Made by a program: the position numbers and the translations under genes. A stretch of 64,000 nt of DNA from Pseudomonas sp. p1(2021b) (lineage in GTDB: Bacteria > Pseudomonadota > Gammaproteobacteria > Pseudomonadales > Pseudomonadaceae): NCBI RefSeq assembly GCF_020151015.1, contig NZ_CP083746.1, positions 1,145,001-1,209,000 on the forward strand, written 5' to 3'. Positions within the stretch are counted from its first letter, which is position 1; the number at the start of each line of letters is the position of its first letter. This document shows positions 1 through 9,932 of this stretch, in pieces. The notes beneath the pieces were generated by a model. That model saw nothing but the letters and a program-made list of their open reading frames with translations, was not told the origin of the DNA and did no database searches.

Positions 1-2637
<2,637 letters not shown>

Positions 2638-2764
2638 ATAACACCCAAGCAATTTGCTGTTACGAATTGCGGTGGTGAAGACGAACGCACCGAAAGTTTG
2701 CATCACAAATTCACATATCCGAATTGGCTGGCATGTCCATCTGGACGTTCTGGCAACAGAATTT
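2638..2764 (+). other. 23S-5S internal transcribed spacer
   Basis: About 127 nt separate the two rRNA genes. The spacer is AT-richer than its surroundings and contains no tRNA gene. It would be removed from the rrn precursor during processing. No other function is visible. Confidence 0.8.
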
Positions 2765-2880
2765 CTTGACGACCATAGAGCATTGGAACCACCTGATCCC
2801 ATCCCGAACTCAGCAGTGAAACGATGCATCGCCGATGGTAGTGTGGGGCTTCCCCATGTGAGAGTAGGTCATCGTCAAGA
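2765..2880 (+). rRNA. rrf: 5S ribosomal RNA
   Basis: A complete 5S rRNA of about 116 nt. The 5' strand CTTGACGACC pairs with the 3' strand GGTCATCGTCAAG to form helix I. The conserved inner sequences CCTGATCCCATCCCGAACTC and GATGGTAGTGTGGGG are present. Ends are placed by helix I and may be off by 1-3 nt. Confidence 0.95.
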
Positions 2881-2890
2881 TTCATTTCGC

Positions 2891-2928
2891 AAAACCCCTA
2901 TCTGCGCGAGCAGGTAGGGGTTTTGTCT
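2891..2928 (+). terminator. rrn operon terminator
   Basis: Shortly after 5S, AAAACCCCTA pairs with TAGGGGTTTT around a short GC-containing loop, followed by a T-containing tail (GTCTTT). This is a classical intrinsic terminator and marks the end of the rRNA transcript. Confidence 0.85.
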
Positions 2929-2960
2929 TTCCGCTCCCCGAAAGACGCGCGCCTCGCCCT

Positions 2961-3093
2961 GTAGGAGCGGCCTTGTGCCGCGAATCGGTCGCGCAGCGAC
3001 CGCCAACCCTGCCGCCCCGATCCCCCTGGTGCACCGCGTCGCCTGGGCTTACGGCCGCTGCGCGACCGATTCGCGGCACAAGGCCGCTCCTAC
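2961..3093. repeat. REP pair in inverted orientation (long perfect arms)
   Basis: Two copies of the 'GGAGCGGCCTTGTGCCGCGA' type REP face each other. The arms at 2961-3002 and 3052-3093 match over 38 consecutive bases and continue for 42 bases with one mismatch, around a 49-nt spacer. Such a doublet is what a REPIN mobilised by a RAYT transposase looks like; no RAYT gene is in the window. The rest of 2929-3323 holds no gene I can support. Confidence 0.85.
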
Positions 3094-3323
3094 AAGGGGG
3101 CGCGTTTCATGCAAAAGCAAATCTCTTTTGCCTCACCGGCCGCTTATCCTCCCGCCGACAGCTGCGACAATTAATGCCGATAATTAACGTGACTTTCCTC
3201 CACGCAGCCTACGTCAAGGCTTAGGTTCCGAGGATCCTTACCTGCGGACATAGCGATGCCAGCGTACCGTGCTGCGCATTCCTGGACTTCACCACCGTCC
3301 TATCATTTGAGGTAGCAAGCAAG

Positions 3324-4967
3324 ATGGCCAAGGCCGCCGATGTCGTTGTGCAATGCCTGGAAAACGAAGGTGTCGAGTATGTGTTCGGCATTCCCGGCGA
3401 GGAGAACCTCGACCTGCTGGAATCCCTGCGCAAGTCGAAGATCAAGCTGGTCCTGACCCGTCACGAGCAATCCGCAGGCTTCATGGCCGCCACCTACGGC
3501 CGCCTGACCGGCAAGACCGGGGTCAGCCTGTCGACCCTCGGCCCTGGCGCCACCAACCTGGTGACCGCTAGCGCCTATGCCTACCTGGGCGGTATGCCGA
3601 TGATGATGATCACCGGGCAGAAGCCGATCAAGAAGTCCAAGCAGGGCCGTTTCCAGATCATCGACGTGTGCGGCATGATGGACCCCATCACCAAGTACAC
3701 CCACCAGTTCGCATCGGCTGACAACATCCCGGCCCGCATGCGCGAAGCCTTCCGCCTGGCCGAAGAAGAAAAGCCCGGCGCCGTGCACCTGGAGCTGCCG
3801 GAAGACATCGCTGCCGAACAGACCGATGCCATGCCGATCCAGCCGAGCCTGCACCGCCGCCCACTGGCCGAGCACGTGGCCATCGAAGCGGCTATCGAGA
3901 AGCTGCGCACCGCCCGCAGCCCGATCCTGGTGATCGGTGCCGGCGCCAATCGCAAGATGACCGCCAAGGTCCTCAAGCAACTGATCGACAAGACCGGCAT
4001 CCCGTTCGTCACCACCCAGCTGGGTAAAGGTGTGGTGGACGAGCGCCATTCGAGCTTCCTGGGCAACGCCGCGCTGTCGTCCGGCGACTTCGTGCACCGC
4101 GCCATCGAAGCGGCCGACCTGATCATCAACATCGGCCACGACGTCATCGAGAAACCACCATTCTTCATGGTGCGTGGCGGTACCGAAGTCATCCACGTCA
4201 ACTTCCGCTCCGCTGAAGTCGATGCCGTGTACTTCCCGCAGATCGAAGTGATCGGCGACATCGCCAATGCTGTCTGGCAGATCGCCGAAGGCCTGGGCGA
4301 CACCTCGCACTGGGACTTCACCCGCTTGCTGGCCATCCGCGAAGCCAACGAAGCGCAGATCGCCGAAGGCAAGGATGACGACCGCTTCCCGATCTACCCG
4401 CAGCGCCTGGTCGCCGATATCCGCCGCGTATTGCCGTCCGAAGGCATCGTGGCCCTGGACAACGGCATCTACAAGATCTGGTTCGCCCGCAACTACAAGG
4501 CTCACAAGCCTAACACCGTGCTGCTGGACAACGCCCTGGCGACCATGGGCGCTGGCCTGCCGTCGGCCATGGCGGCGCATCTGGTGTACCCGGACCGCCC
4601 GGTGATCTCGGTGTGCGGCGACGGCGGCTTCATGATGAACAGCCAGGAGCTGGAAACCGCGGTACGCCTGGGCATGCACATTACTGTGGTGATCCTGCGT
4701 GACGACGGTTACGGCATGATCCGCTGGAAGCAGGCCAACATGGGCTTCACCGACTTCGGCCTGGACTACGGCAACCCGGACTTCGTCAAATACGCCGAAG
4801 CGTACGGTGCCAACGGTCACCGCGTCGAAAGCGCCGAAGGCCTGCTGCCGCTGCTCGAGCACTGCATCAAGACCCCGGGCGTGCATGTGATCGACTGCCC
4901 GGTCGACTACAGCGAGAACGACCGCATCCTCAACCAGGAACTGCGTGAGCGTGCGCTGGCCGTATAA
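3324..4967 (+). CDS. acetolactate synthase large subunit-type ThDP enzyme
   Basis: A 547-residue enzyme of the thiamin-diphosphate family that includes catabolic acetolactate synthase (2 pyruvate to acetolactate + CO2). The N-terminal Pyr domain carries the catalytic glutamate (E48 in TRHEQSAGF). The central domain has the Rossmann-like helical region, and the C-terminal PP domain has the Mg/ThDP motif starting GDG at residues 432-434. In the usual second half of that motif (NN or ND) this protein has RDDGYGM. No small regulatory subunit (ilvN) is adjacent, which argues for a catabolic or side role rather than valine/isoleucine synthesis. Start chosen at the ATG preceded by TGAGGT. Exact substrate is inferred from family only; other ThDP carboligases or decarboxylases are possible. 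Confidence 0.85.
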   Translation: MAKAADVVVQCLENEGVEYVFGIPGEENLDLLESLRKSKIKLVLTRHEQSAGFMAATYGRLTGKTGVSLSTLGPGATNLVTASAYAYLGGMPMMMITGQKPIKKSKQGRFQIIDVCGMMDPITKYTHQFASADNIPARMREAFRLAEEEKPGAVHLELPEDIAAEQTDAMPIQPSLHRRPLAEHVAIEAAIEKLRTARSPILVIGAGANRKMTAKVLKQLIDKTGIPFVTTQLGKGVVDERHSSFLGNAALSSGDFVHRAIEAADLIINIGHDVIEKPPFFMVRGGTEVIHVNFRSAEVDAVYFPQIEVIGDIANAVWQIAEGLGDTSHWDFTRLLAIREANEAQIAEGKDDDRFPIYPQRLVADIRRVLPSEGIVALDNGIYKIWFARNYKAHKPNTVLLDNALATMGAGLPSAMAAHLVYPDRPVISVCGDGGFMMNSQELETAVRLGMHITVVILRDDGYGMIRWKQANMGFTDFGLDYGNPDFVKYAEAYGANGHRVESAEGLLPLLEHCIKTPGVHVIDCPVDYSENDRILNQELRERALAV

Positions 4968-4980
4968 AGCCGTCATGCGT

Positions 4981-5058
4981 TGATCGCCGGCAAGCCGGTT
5001 CCCACAAAGGACATCAGAGTATCTTTGTGGGAATCGGTCTGTCCCGCGACTGCCATTA
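4981..5058. repeat. REP-like palindrome with hairpin after the ThDP enzyme gene
   Basis: The segment contains GCCGGCAAGCCGG and a perfect inverted repeat TTCCCACAAAG (4999-5009) / CTTTGTGGGAA (5023-5033), then TCTGTCCCGCGA. It combines two degenerate REP units. The hairpin could also protect or end the upstream mRNA, but there is no T-run. Confidence 0.55.
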
Positions 5059-5118
5059 TCGAGTCAACCCATCCCCCGTGTGTTAGGGTGCATCCAAACA
5101 TCCTTTGGACGTAGCCTT

Positions 5119-5670
5119 ATGCTCCCTGCCCTCAGCGAAAAAGAACTCGACCGCCTAGAAGACCTGCTGATCACCTACGGCAACGACTTCTCCGTGCTCA
5201 ACCTGGCCGAGCTCGACGGGTTCTTCACTGCCCTGGCCAGCTCTCCGGTCAATATCCTTCCCGAACAATGGCTGCCGGCCGTTTCCGGCGGCAAGGTACC
5301 CAAGTTCAAGAAGCCGGCCGATGAAGAAGCCTACACCGCTCTGATGCTGCGTTATTACCATCAACGGGCCGGCGAATTGGCCGATCATCTCGATCACTTC
5401 GAGCCGCTGTTCGAGGAGAGCGAAGGCGAGGAGGGGCCGGCGATCATTCTGGAAGAATGGTGCTTCGGTTACATGCGTGGCACGCAGGTCGCGGGCTGGG
5501 ACGAATTACCGCCCGAACAGGACCGGTTGCTCAAGGCCATTTCGCTGCATGGCCTGGAAGACAACTTCGAGCTGCTCGACTCCATGAGCTTCGATGAGCA
5601 CCAGGCGTGCGTGCCTCAGGTCGTGGAGGCCGCGCGTAGCTTGTATCGGTATTTCAAACAGCGCAACTGA
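5119..5670 (+). CDS. UPF0149 (YecA/YgfB-like) family protein
   Basis: A 183-residue acidic protein of the UPF0149 family, whose members are all-alpha cytosolic proteins of largely unknown role. Recognisable features are the N-terminal helix pair ending in LNLAELDGFFTALASSP, the conserved EEWCFGYMRG segment, and the helical C-terminus. It lacks the C-terminal SEC-C zinc motif that longer YecA proteins carry. A GTG 39 nt upstream would add 13 residues of poor quality, so the ATG giving MLPALSEKEL is preferred. No operon partner is visible. Confidence 0.8.
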   Translation: MLPALSEKELDRLEDLLITYGNDFSVLNLAELDGFFTALASSPVNILPEQWLPAVSGGKVPKFKKPADEEAYTALMLRYYHQRAGELADHLDHFEPLFEESEGEEGPAIILEEWCFGYMRGTQVAGWDELPPEQDRLLKAISLHGLEDNFELLDSMSFDEHQACVPQVVEAARSLYRYFKQRN

Positions 5671-5969
5671 CACGATCAAGCCGATACTTCCCGGTGTCGG
5701 CCGTTTCTTTCCTTGCTGTGAGACAAGTCCCATCTTGTGGGCTGTTCGCCACAGTGCACTTGCTGGGGGAATGCTCATCCCGCTAACCTGCCAGCCCTGA
5801 TTCCAGCAATGCTCCGGTCATCGCAATAGGCGCATGGTCGTGGGAAGCGCTGTCCCGACCAGAGCGAAAGGACCAACGCTCCAACCCCAAAGCATGTTTC
5901 ATGCAGGCGGTGCTGATCGCTGCCTGCTTCGAACACTGACGTTCATCCATCACGCAAGGAGGCTCGACC
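5671..5969. other. intergenic region, no gene seen
   Basis: About 300 nt between two plus-strand genes. Short ORFs on both strands have no coding character and no ribosome binding site. I see no convincing terminator, promoter or repeat, apart from the strong Shine-Dalgarno AAGGAGG of the next gene at its end. Confidence 0.5.
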
Positions 5970-6866
5970 ATGCAACAGAACTCATCCCCAACCACCGGGA
6001 ATCTGCTCGGTACCTACGGTTACGGCAAGGCGCTGATCATCAGTCTGGTCATCATCGGTATCGTCTGCCTGGGCCTGGCCGCCTTCGTCGGCTTCCTGAG
6101 CACGATGCTGCCAACGGATGTGTCCGGCCCCATTTCTGTCGAAACCCGCCGCGGCGCCACCTTGCAGTTCGATGGGCCGCAAAGCCTCGTGACCTTTAGC
6201 ATTGGCCTGCTGGCGGTACTCGCCCTGTGCATGTTCGGCCTGGCCATGTGGCAGAAGAAGCTGCGCAACGCTCGCTATGAAGTGTATGAAAAAGGTATCT
6301 GCCAGATCATCGGCACCCAGCGCGACTACGTGCCTTTCAGCGAGATGAACGACCTCTACCTGTTCGCCTCCGGGCAAACAGCCGTTGCCGGTTTGCACAA
6401 CAACCTGGCGTACCGCCGCGATGCCAGCGAGCCGTTCCGTCGCGTCAACCCCCATCTCAAGGACCTCTATGCCTTCATCGACCTGGTGCGCGACCAGCAC
6501 CTGAACGAGCGCCTGCCCAGTGCGCTCGCCACCCTGGAAAACGGCGGCGCGGTGCGTTTCAGCTACATCGACAGCGCCCAGGTGTGGGGCAAGCGTATGA
6601 AAGGCGACTTCTTCGCGCTGAATACCAAGACCCTCACCATCACCCGGGATGCTCTCGATGTGGATGGGCGTCGGGTGCCGATGTCCAGCCTACGCAACCT
6701 CGACCTCAACGCCTGGACCGAGCGGGTGGTGATCAAGGACGAAAGCGGGCAGACGGTACTGTCCACGGTAGGCAGCGGGATCATGAGCTTCGACGTATTC
6801 ATCAATACCCTGCATAGCTTGCTGCAGGCGCCGAAAGCTCAAGCAGGGGAGGTGGCGCAGGCTTGA
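5970..6866 (+). CDS. conserved two-helix membrane protein (possibly DUF6585-like)
   Basis: A 298-residue protein with one transmembrane helix at about residues 20-45 and a second at about 70-92, followed by a cytosolic domain. The loop between helices reads like a short periplasmic segment. The C-terminal domain contains ARYEVYEKGICQI and VPFSEMNDLYLF, a pattern of small soluble domains that follow membrane anchors in DUF6585-type proteins; that match is from memory. The start is certain: AAGGAGG lies 8 nt before ATG. The gene stands alone, next to a region of gene decay. Function unknown. Confidence 0.75.
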   Translation: MQQNSSPTTGNLLGTYGYGKALIISLVIIGIVCLGLAAFVGFLSTMLPTDVSGPISVETRRGATLQFDGPQSLVTFSIGLLAVLALCMFGLAMWQKKLRNARYEVYEKGICQIIGTQRDYVPFSEMNDLYLFASGQTAVAGLHNNLAYRRDASEPFRRVNPHLKDLYAFIDLVRDQHLNERLPSALATLENGGAVRFSYIDSAQVWGKRMKGDFFALNTKTLTITRDALDVDGRRVPMSSLRNLDLNAWTERVVIKDESGQTVLSTVGSGIMSFDVFINTLHSLLQAPKAQAGEVAQA

Positions 6867-6956
6867 TGTTCACCTTTGTGGGAGCGGGCCTGCGCACCAC
6901 CTGCAGCGTCATTGACATGCTGGCGCAGGCGCTGAGGGCTCAGCAGCTGGGCTGAT

Positions 6957-7439
6957 TCAACGGAGCAGGGTGAATATAAAGCAGCCTGGGCATTGCTGTT
7001 CCAGCCACTCCTTGGCCCGTTCGCTCAGAAAGTACCCACGATAGACATCCCCTTTGAAGAAATCGGCTTGCTCGTCGACCTTGAGCACCTTGAGATACTG
7101 GCCGAGGTCGGCAGGGTCATGCTGCGGGTCCTTGAGCAGGTTGAGCTTACCTACCACGAATGCCTGCCAGTACTCCGGCATACGTGCGGCAAGCTCAGGG
7201 TCATGGGGCAGGGAGTCGATGATCGAGGTCGGCCCGCCTTCCAGATCGAGGTATTCGGTAATGGGTTTGCTGGTATCCCAGTGCAGCCAGTCGATGCGCA
7301 CGACATGGGTTTTCTCCAGGTGCTCGTAACGCCCGACCCCCTTCAGGCCGCTTTTCTCCAGGGCTTGCTTGACCGGCTGGGTGAGTACCAGCGAACCCGA
7401 CCGGATATACGCAGCCGGCGTAGCGTCGCTTCGCATATC
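6957..7439 (-). pseudogene. C-terminal remnant of an Imm11-like (DUF1629-type) protein
   Basis: From about 7439 down to the TGA at 6957-6959 the minus strand reads about 160 residues of good coding sequence, from SGSLVLTQPVKQALEKSGL to the end FLSERAKEWLEQQCPGCF. The end SERAKEWLEQxxPGxxxF resembles Imm11-type immunity proteins of contact-dependent or T6SS toxins; this is recalled, not searched. Upstream of about 7440 the frame turns into the reverse complement of another gene, so the N-terminus is missing and no start codon with a ribosome binding site is present. Confidence 0.5.
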
Positions 7440-7442
7440 GCG

Positions 7443-7685
7443 CTGGTGCGTGGATATGCCTGGGGCTTGCGAGGGCTGATCGGTCTGAACGGGCTGGCCG
7501 TGTTGGCCGCGCTGCCGAGCTACGCTTACCGGCCGCACATGGGCGGCTACGTCTCGGTTTTGCTGTTCGGGCTGCTGGCTTTGCTGGTGATCAACACCCA
7601 GCGCTATCGGGAAATGCGCGTGCGCCTGGTGGGCTACCGGGACATTCGCAGGGCCAACCGGGAGGCGGCGAAAGCTGCGAGGTAA
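7443..7685 (+). pseudogene. C-terminal fragment of a membrane protein
   Basis: About 80 codons encode two hydrophobic helices (LIGLNGLAVLAALPSY and GYVSVLLFGLLALLVI) followed by a basic tail ending RRANREAAKAAR. There is no Shine-Dalgarno and no good start. The frame opens exactly where the oppositely oriented fragment at 6957-7439 stops making sense. I read it as the 3' end of a gene whose 5' part was deleted. A small intact gene using GTG at 7446 is a less likely alternative. Confidence 0.5.
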
Positions 7686-7813
7686 CGTGTTGTCGCTGGC
7701 ACCGGCTGCGCCAGTGTTCGCGGCCACGGCCGCTCCCTCAGGAACAGCGTGAACCTGAAGTCCGCGCAGTACCTCTGGGAGCGGAATCATCCGCGAAGAG
7801 GCCCGCCCAAACG

Positions 7814-7839
7814 AAAAAAGGCTGCCAATCGGCAGCCTT
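7814..7839 (-). terminator. nrdB terminator
   Basis: AAGGCTGCC / GGCAGCCTT forms a stem with a four-base loop. Read on the minus strand it is followed by a run of six T. It lies 20 nt after the nrdB stop codon. Confidence 0.85.
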
Positions 7840-7859
7840 CTCTATGCTTCGCTCGGATA

Positions 7860-9113
7860 TCAATCCCAGCTCAACGCCCCACCAGTCTGATACTCGATCA
7901 CTCGCGTCTCGAAGAAGTTCTTCTCCTTCTTCAAGTCCATGATCTCGCTCATCCATGGGAACGGGTTGGTAGTCCCTGGATACTCTTCTTTCAGACCAAT
8001 CTGGGTCAGGCGACGGTTGGCGATGAACTTGAGGTAGTCCTCCATCATCGCCGCGTTCATGCCCAATACGCCGCGAGGCATGGTGTCGCGGGCGTATTCG
8101 ATCTCCAGCTGGGTACCCTGCAGGATCATCTGGGTCGCTTCTTCCTTCATCGCGGCGTCCCACAGGTGCGGGTTCTCGATCTTGATCTGGTTGATCACGT
8201 CGATGCCGAAGTTCAGGTGCATGGACTCGTCACGCAGGATGTACTGGAACTGCTCGGCGACGCCGGTCATCTTGTTGCGGCGACCCATGGACAGGATCTG
8301 GGTGAAGCCGCAGTAGAAGAAGATGCCTTCCAGCACGCAGTAGTAGGCGATCAGGTTGCGCAGCAGCTCCTTGTCGGTCTCGACGGTGCCGGTGTTGAAT
8401 TCCGGGTCGGAGATGGCGCGGGTGTACTTCAGGCCCCAGGCGGCTTTCTTCGCGACCGACGGGATCTCGTGGTACATGTTGAAGATCTCGCCTTCATCCA
8501 TGCCCAGCGACTCGATGCAGTACTGGTAGGCGTGGGTGTGGATCGCCTCTTCGAAGGCCTGGCGCAGGATGTACTGGCGGCACTCGGGGTTGGTGATCAG
8601 GCGGTACACGGCCAGGGCCAGGTTGTTGGCCACCAGGGAGTCGGCGGTGGAGAAGAAGCCAAGGTTGCGCATCACGATGCGGCGCTCGTCTTCGGTCAGG
8701 CCGTCCATGCTTTTCCACAGGGCGATGTCGGCGGTCATGTTGACCTCTTGCGGCATCCAGTGGTTGGCGCAGCCGTCGAGGTACTTCTGCCAGGCCCAGT
8801 CGTACTTGAACGGTACCAGCTGGTTCAGGTCGGCGCGGCAGTTGATCATGCGCTTTTCGTCGACGCGCACGCGAGCGGAGGAGCCTTCCAGCTCGGCCAG
8901 GCCCTCGGCGATGTCGAGTTCGTTCAGGGCAGCCTTGGCGCGCTTGACGGCATCGGAGTCGTCGGCGGTCGCTACGCGGGCTTCCTGGGCGGCGGCGTCG
9001 CCGGCGCTGTCCAGCTTGTCGAGGGTGGCGGCGGCAGCGTTGCCTTGTGCAGCGGCGTTGCCTTTGGCGGCGACTTCGCCGTCTTCCTTGTCGAATTCGT
9101 CCCAGCTCAGCAT
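7860..9113 (-). CDS. nrdB: ribonucleoside-diphosphate reductase, class Ia, beta subunit
   Basis: NrdB, 417 residues, is the di-iron/tyrosyl-radical subunit that activates NrdA for reduction of ribonucleoside diphosphates to dNDPs. Iron ligands and the radical region are visible: the [12 protein letters not shown] helix, [13 protein letters not shown] with the candidate radical tyrosine, and the second ligand set in [11 protein letters not shown]. The first 60 residues are an alanine-rich, probably disordered extension. It lies downstream of nrdA on the same strand but 819 nt away, behind an nrdA terminator and a small gene. A separate NrdR-type site pair lies upstream, so it is probably transcribed on its own. 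Confidence 0.97.
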   Translation of the reverse strand: MLSWDEFDKEDGEVAAKGNAAAQGNAAAATLDKLDSAGDAAAQEARVATADDSDAVKRAKAALNELDIAEGLAELEGSSARVRVDEKRMINCRADLNQLVPFKYDWAWQKYLDGCANHWMPQEVNMTADIALWKSMDGLTEDERRIVMRNLGFFSTADSLVANNLALAVYRLITNPECRQYILRQAFEEAIHTHAYQYCIESLGMDEGEIFNMYHEIPSVAKKAAWGLKYTRAISDPEFNTGTVETDKELLRNLIAYYCVLEGIFFYCGFTQILSMGRRNKMTGVAEQFQYILRDESMHLNFGIDVINQIKIENPHLWDAAMKEEATQMILQGTQLEIEYARDTMPRGVLGMNAAMMEDYLKFIANRRLTQIGLKEEYPGTTNPFPWMSEIMDLKKEKNFFETRVIEYQTGGALSWD

Positions 9114-9523
9114 GGTTCCTGGCTCCTGCTAGAGGGTTGCGCGGGGCAACCGGTTGGATTTTAGAAAGGTGACGCCTGTGCTACGCAAGGCCCTTAGGGC
9201 AATACGGCGGGCAATGAGCGCGGGCGCTCGTCACGTTTGGAATTGTCGGGGTCAGCGCCTGTCCTTGCCTCGCAGGAGGGGCCAGGTCGCTTGGGAACAG
9301 TGTGGCAACGATAAAACGTGCGGGCCGGCCAAGCGTTGGGGTACGGCTTGTGTCACGCAGTCGATCATTGGCTAAACCCTTTTTCGAGGGGGGCGAAGTA
9401 TAACGGAATTCGCGACCGATCGGAGCGACGCTCAACCGGCCTGCTGTAAATTTTCGACCGGTGTGGGGCGCATCCGTTCACGAATCACGCGTCGTTTCCA
9501 CGGGGAAGAAGTGTAGCGGAAAA
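9114..9523 (-). other. long untranslated leader region of nrdB
   Basis: About 410 nt separate the nrdB ATG from the NrdR-type site pair. Small ORFs here show no coding character. The region is GC-rich with short self-complementary stretches. If the NrdR sites mark the promoter, this becomes an unusually long 5' UTR. Confidence 0.45.
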
Positions 9524-9571
9524 ATCGCAGATGTGGTGTCTGAATTTTTGACTTGGCACAAAATATTGTGT
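9524..9571 (-). promoter_or_regulatory. candidate NrdR box pair controlling nrdB
   Basis: The site at 9556-9571 (GCACAAAATATTGTGT) matches the published NrdR consensus ACACWATATATWGTGT at 14 of 16 positions. A weaker match at 9524-9539, good mainly in its right half, starts 32 bp away. NrdR, the ATP/dATP-sensing repressor of ribonucleotide reductase genes, normally binds two boxes 31-32 bp apart that overlap the promoter. Confidence 0.65.
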
Positions 9572-9637
9572 TTTTGCGCAGGGGGAGGAAGCGGCAAAAA
9601 GCCGCGCCCAGGAGGCCGTAACCACCCGGGCGAGGGC

Positions 9638-9769
9638 TTAGTGGCAGCGGTAGCGCAGCGTCTGGACGATATGCGTCTTCGGATGCTGGCGCGCCTCTTC
9701 GACCGTGGTGAAACGGCCGGTTTCGGCGTTGCGGCCAATCTTGCGTACTACTGTTTTCTTCCGAGCCAT
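9638..9769 (-). CDS. 43-residue basic conserved small protein
   Basis: A short ORF starting MARKKTVVRKIG and ending RYRCH. The motif GRNAETGRFTTVEEARQHPK resembles many small bacterial proteins with a G-x-G-R-F ... A-x-x-x-P-K-T-x-V pattern, which are sometimes mis-annotated as transporters. It has no membrane segment. It lies between nrdA and nrdB on the same strand, after the nrdA terminator. The preceding minus-strand sequence contains purine-rich GGAAGACAAACG before ATG. Function unknown; coding is supported by composition and by the recurring motif. Confidence 0.6.
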   Translation of the reverse strand: MARKKTVVRKIGRNAETGRFTTVEEARQHPKTHIVQTLRYRCH

Positions 9770-9884
9770 CGTTTGTCTTCCATGTTGGGATAGAGGCCAG
9801 GTGCTTGGGAGCACCGGGTCCGGCTGTTTTATCCCTTGGCGAAACAGGTGTGCAGGGGGCACGACCTCTCGATGACGCGGATAC

Positions 9885-9925
9885 AAAAATGCCGCAAGGG
9901 GCGCCCGAAGGCGCCTCCCGCGGCA
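9885..9925 (-). terminator. nrdA terminator
   Basis: A long stem (TGCCGC...GGGGCGCC / GGCGCC...GCGGCA) with a CGAA loop lies just after the nrdA stop. On the minus strand it is followed by five T. It should largely uncouple nrdA from nrdB transcription. Confidence 0.85.
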
Positions 9926-9932
9926 CTGGGTG

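Noticed and set aside
3303..4976. 557-codon minus-strand ORF opposite the ThDP enzyme gene
   Set aside because: It is the antisense frame of a clearly recognisable enzyme. High GC leaves long shadow frames; the translation is rich in His/Val/Asp without domain motifs.
7749..9164. 471-codon plus-strand ORF opposite nrdB
   Set aside because: Antisense shadow of nrdB.
9591..9605. GCGGC-AAAAA-GCCGC hairpin as terminator of the 43-residue gene
   Set aside because: The stem is only 5 bp and no T-run follows on the minus strand; it lies beside the NrdR-type sites and is not convincing.
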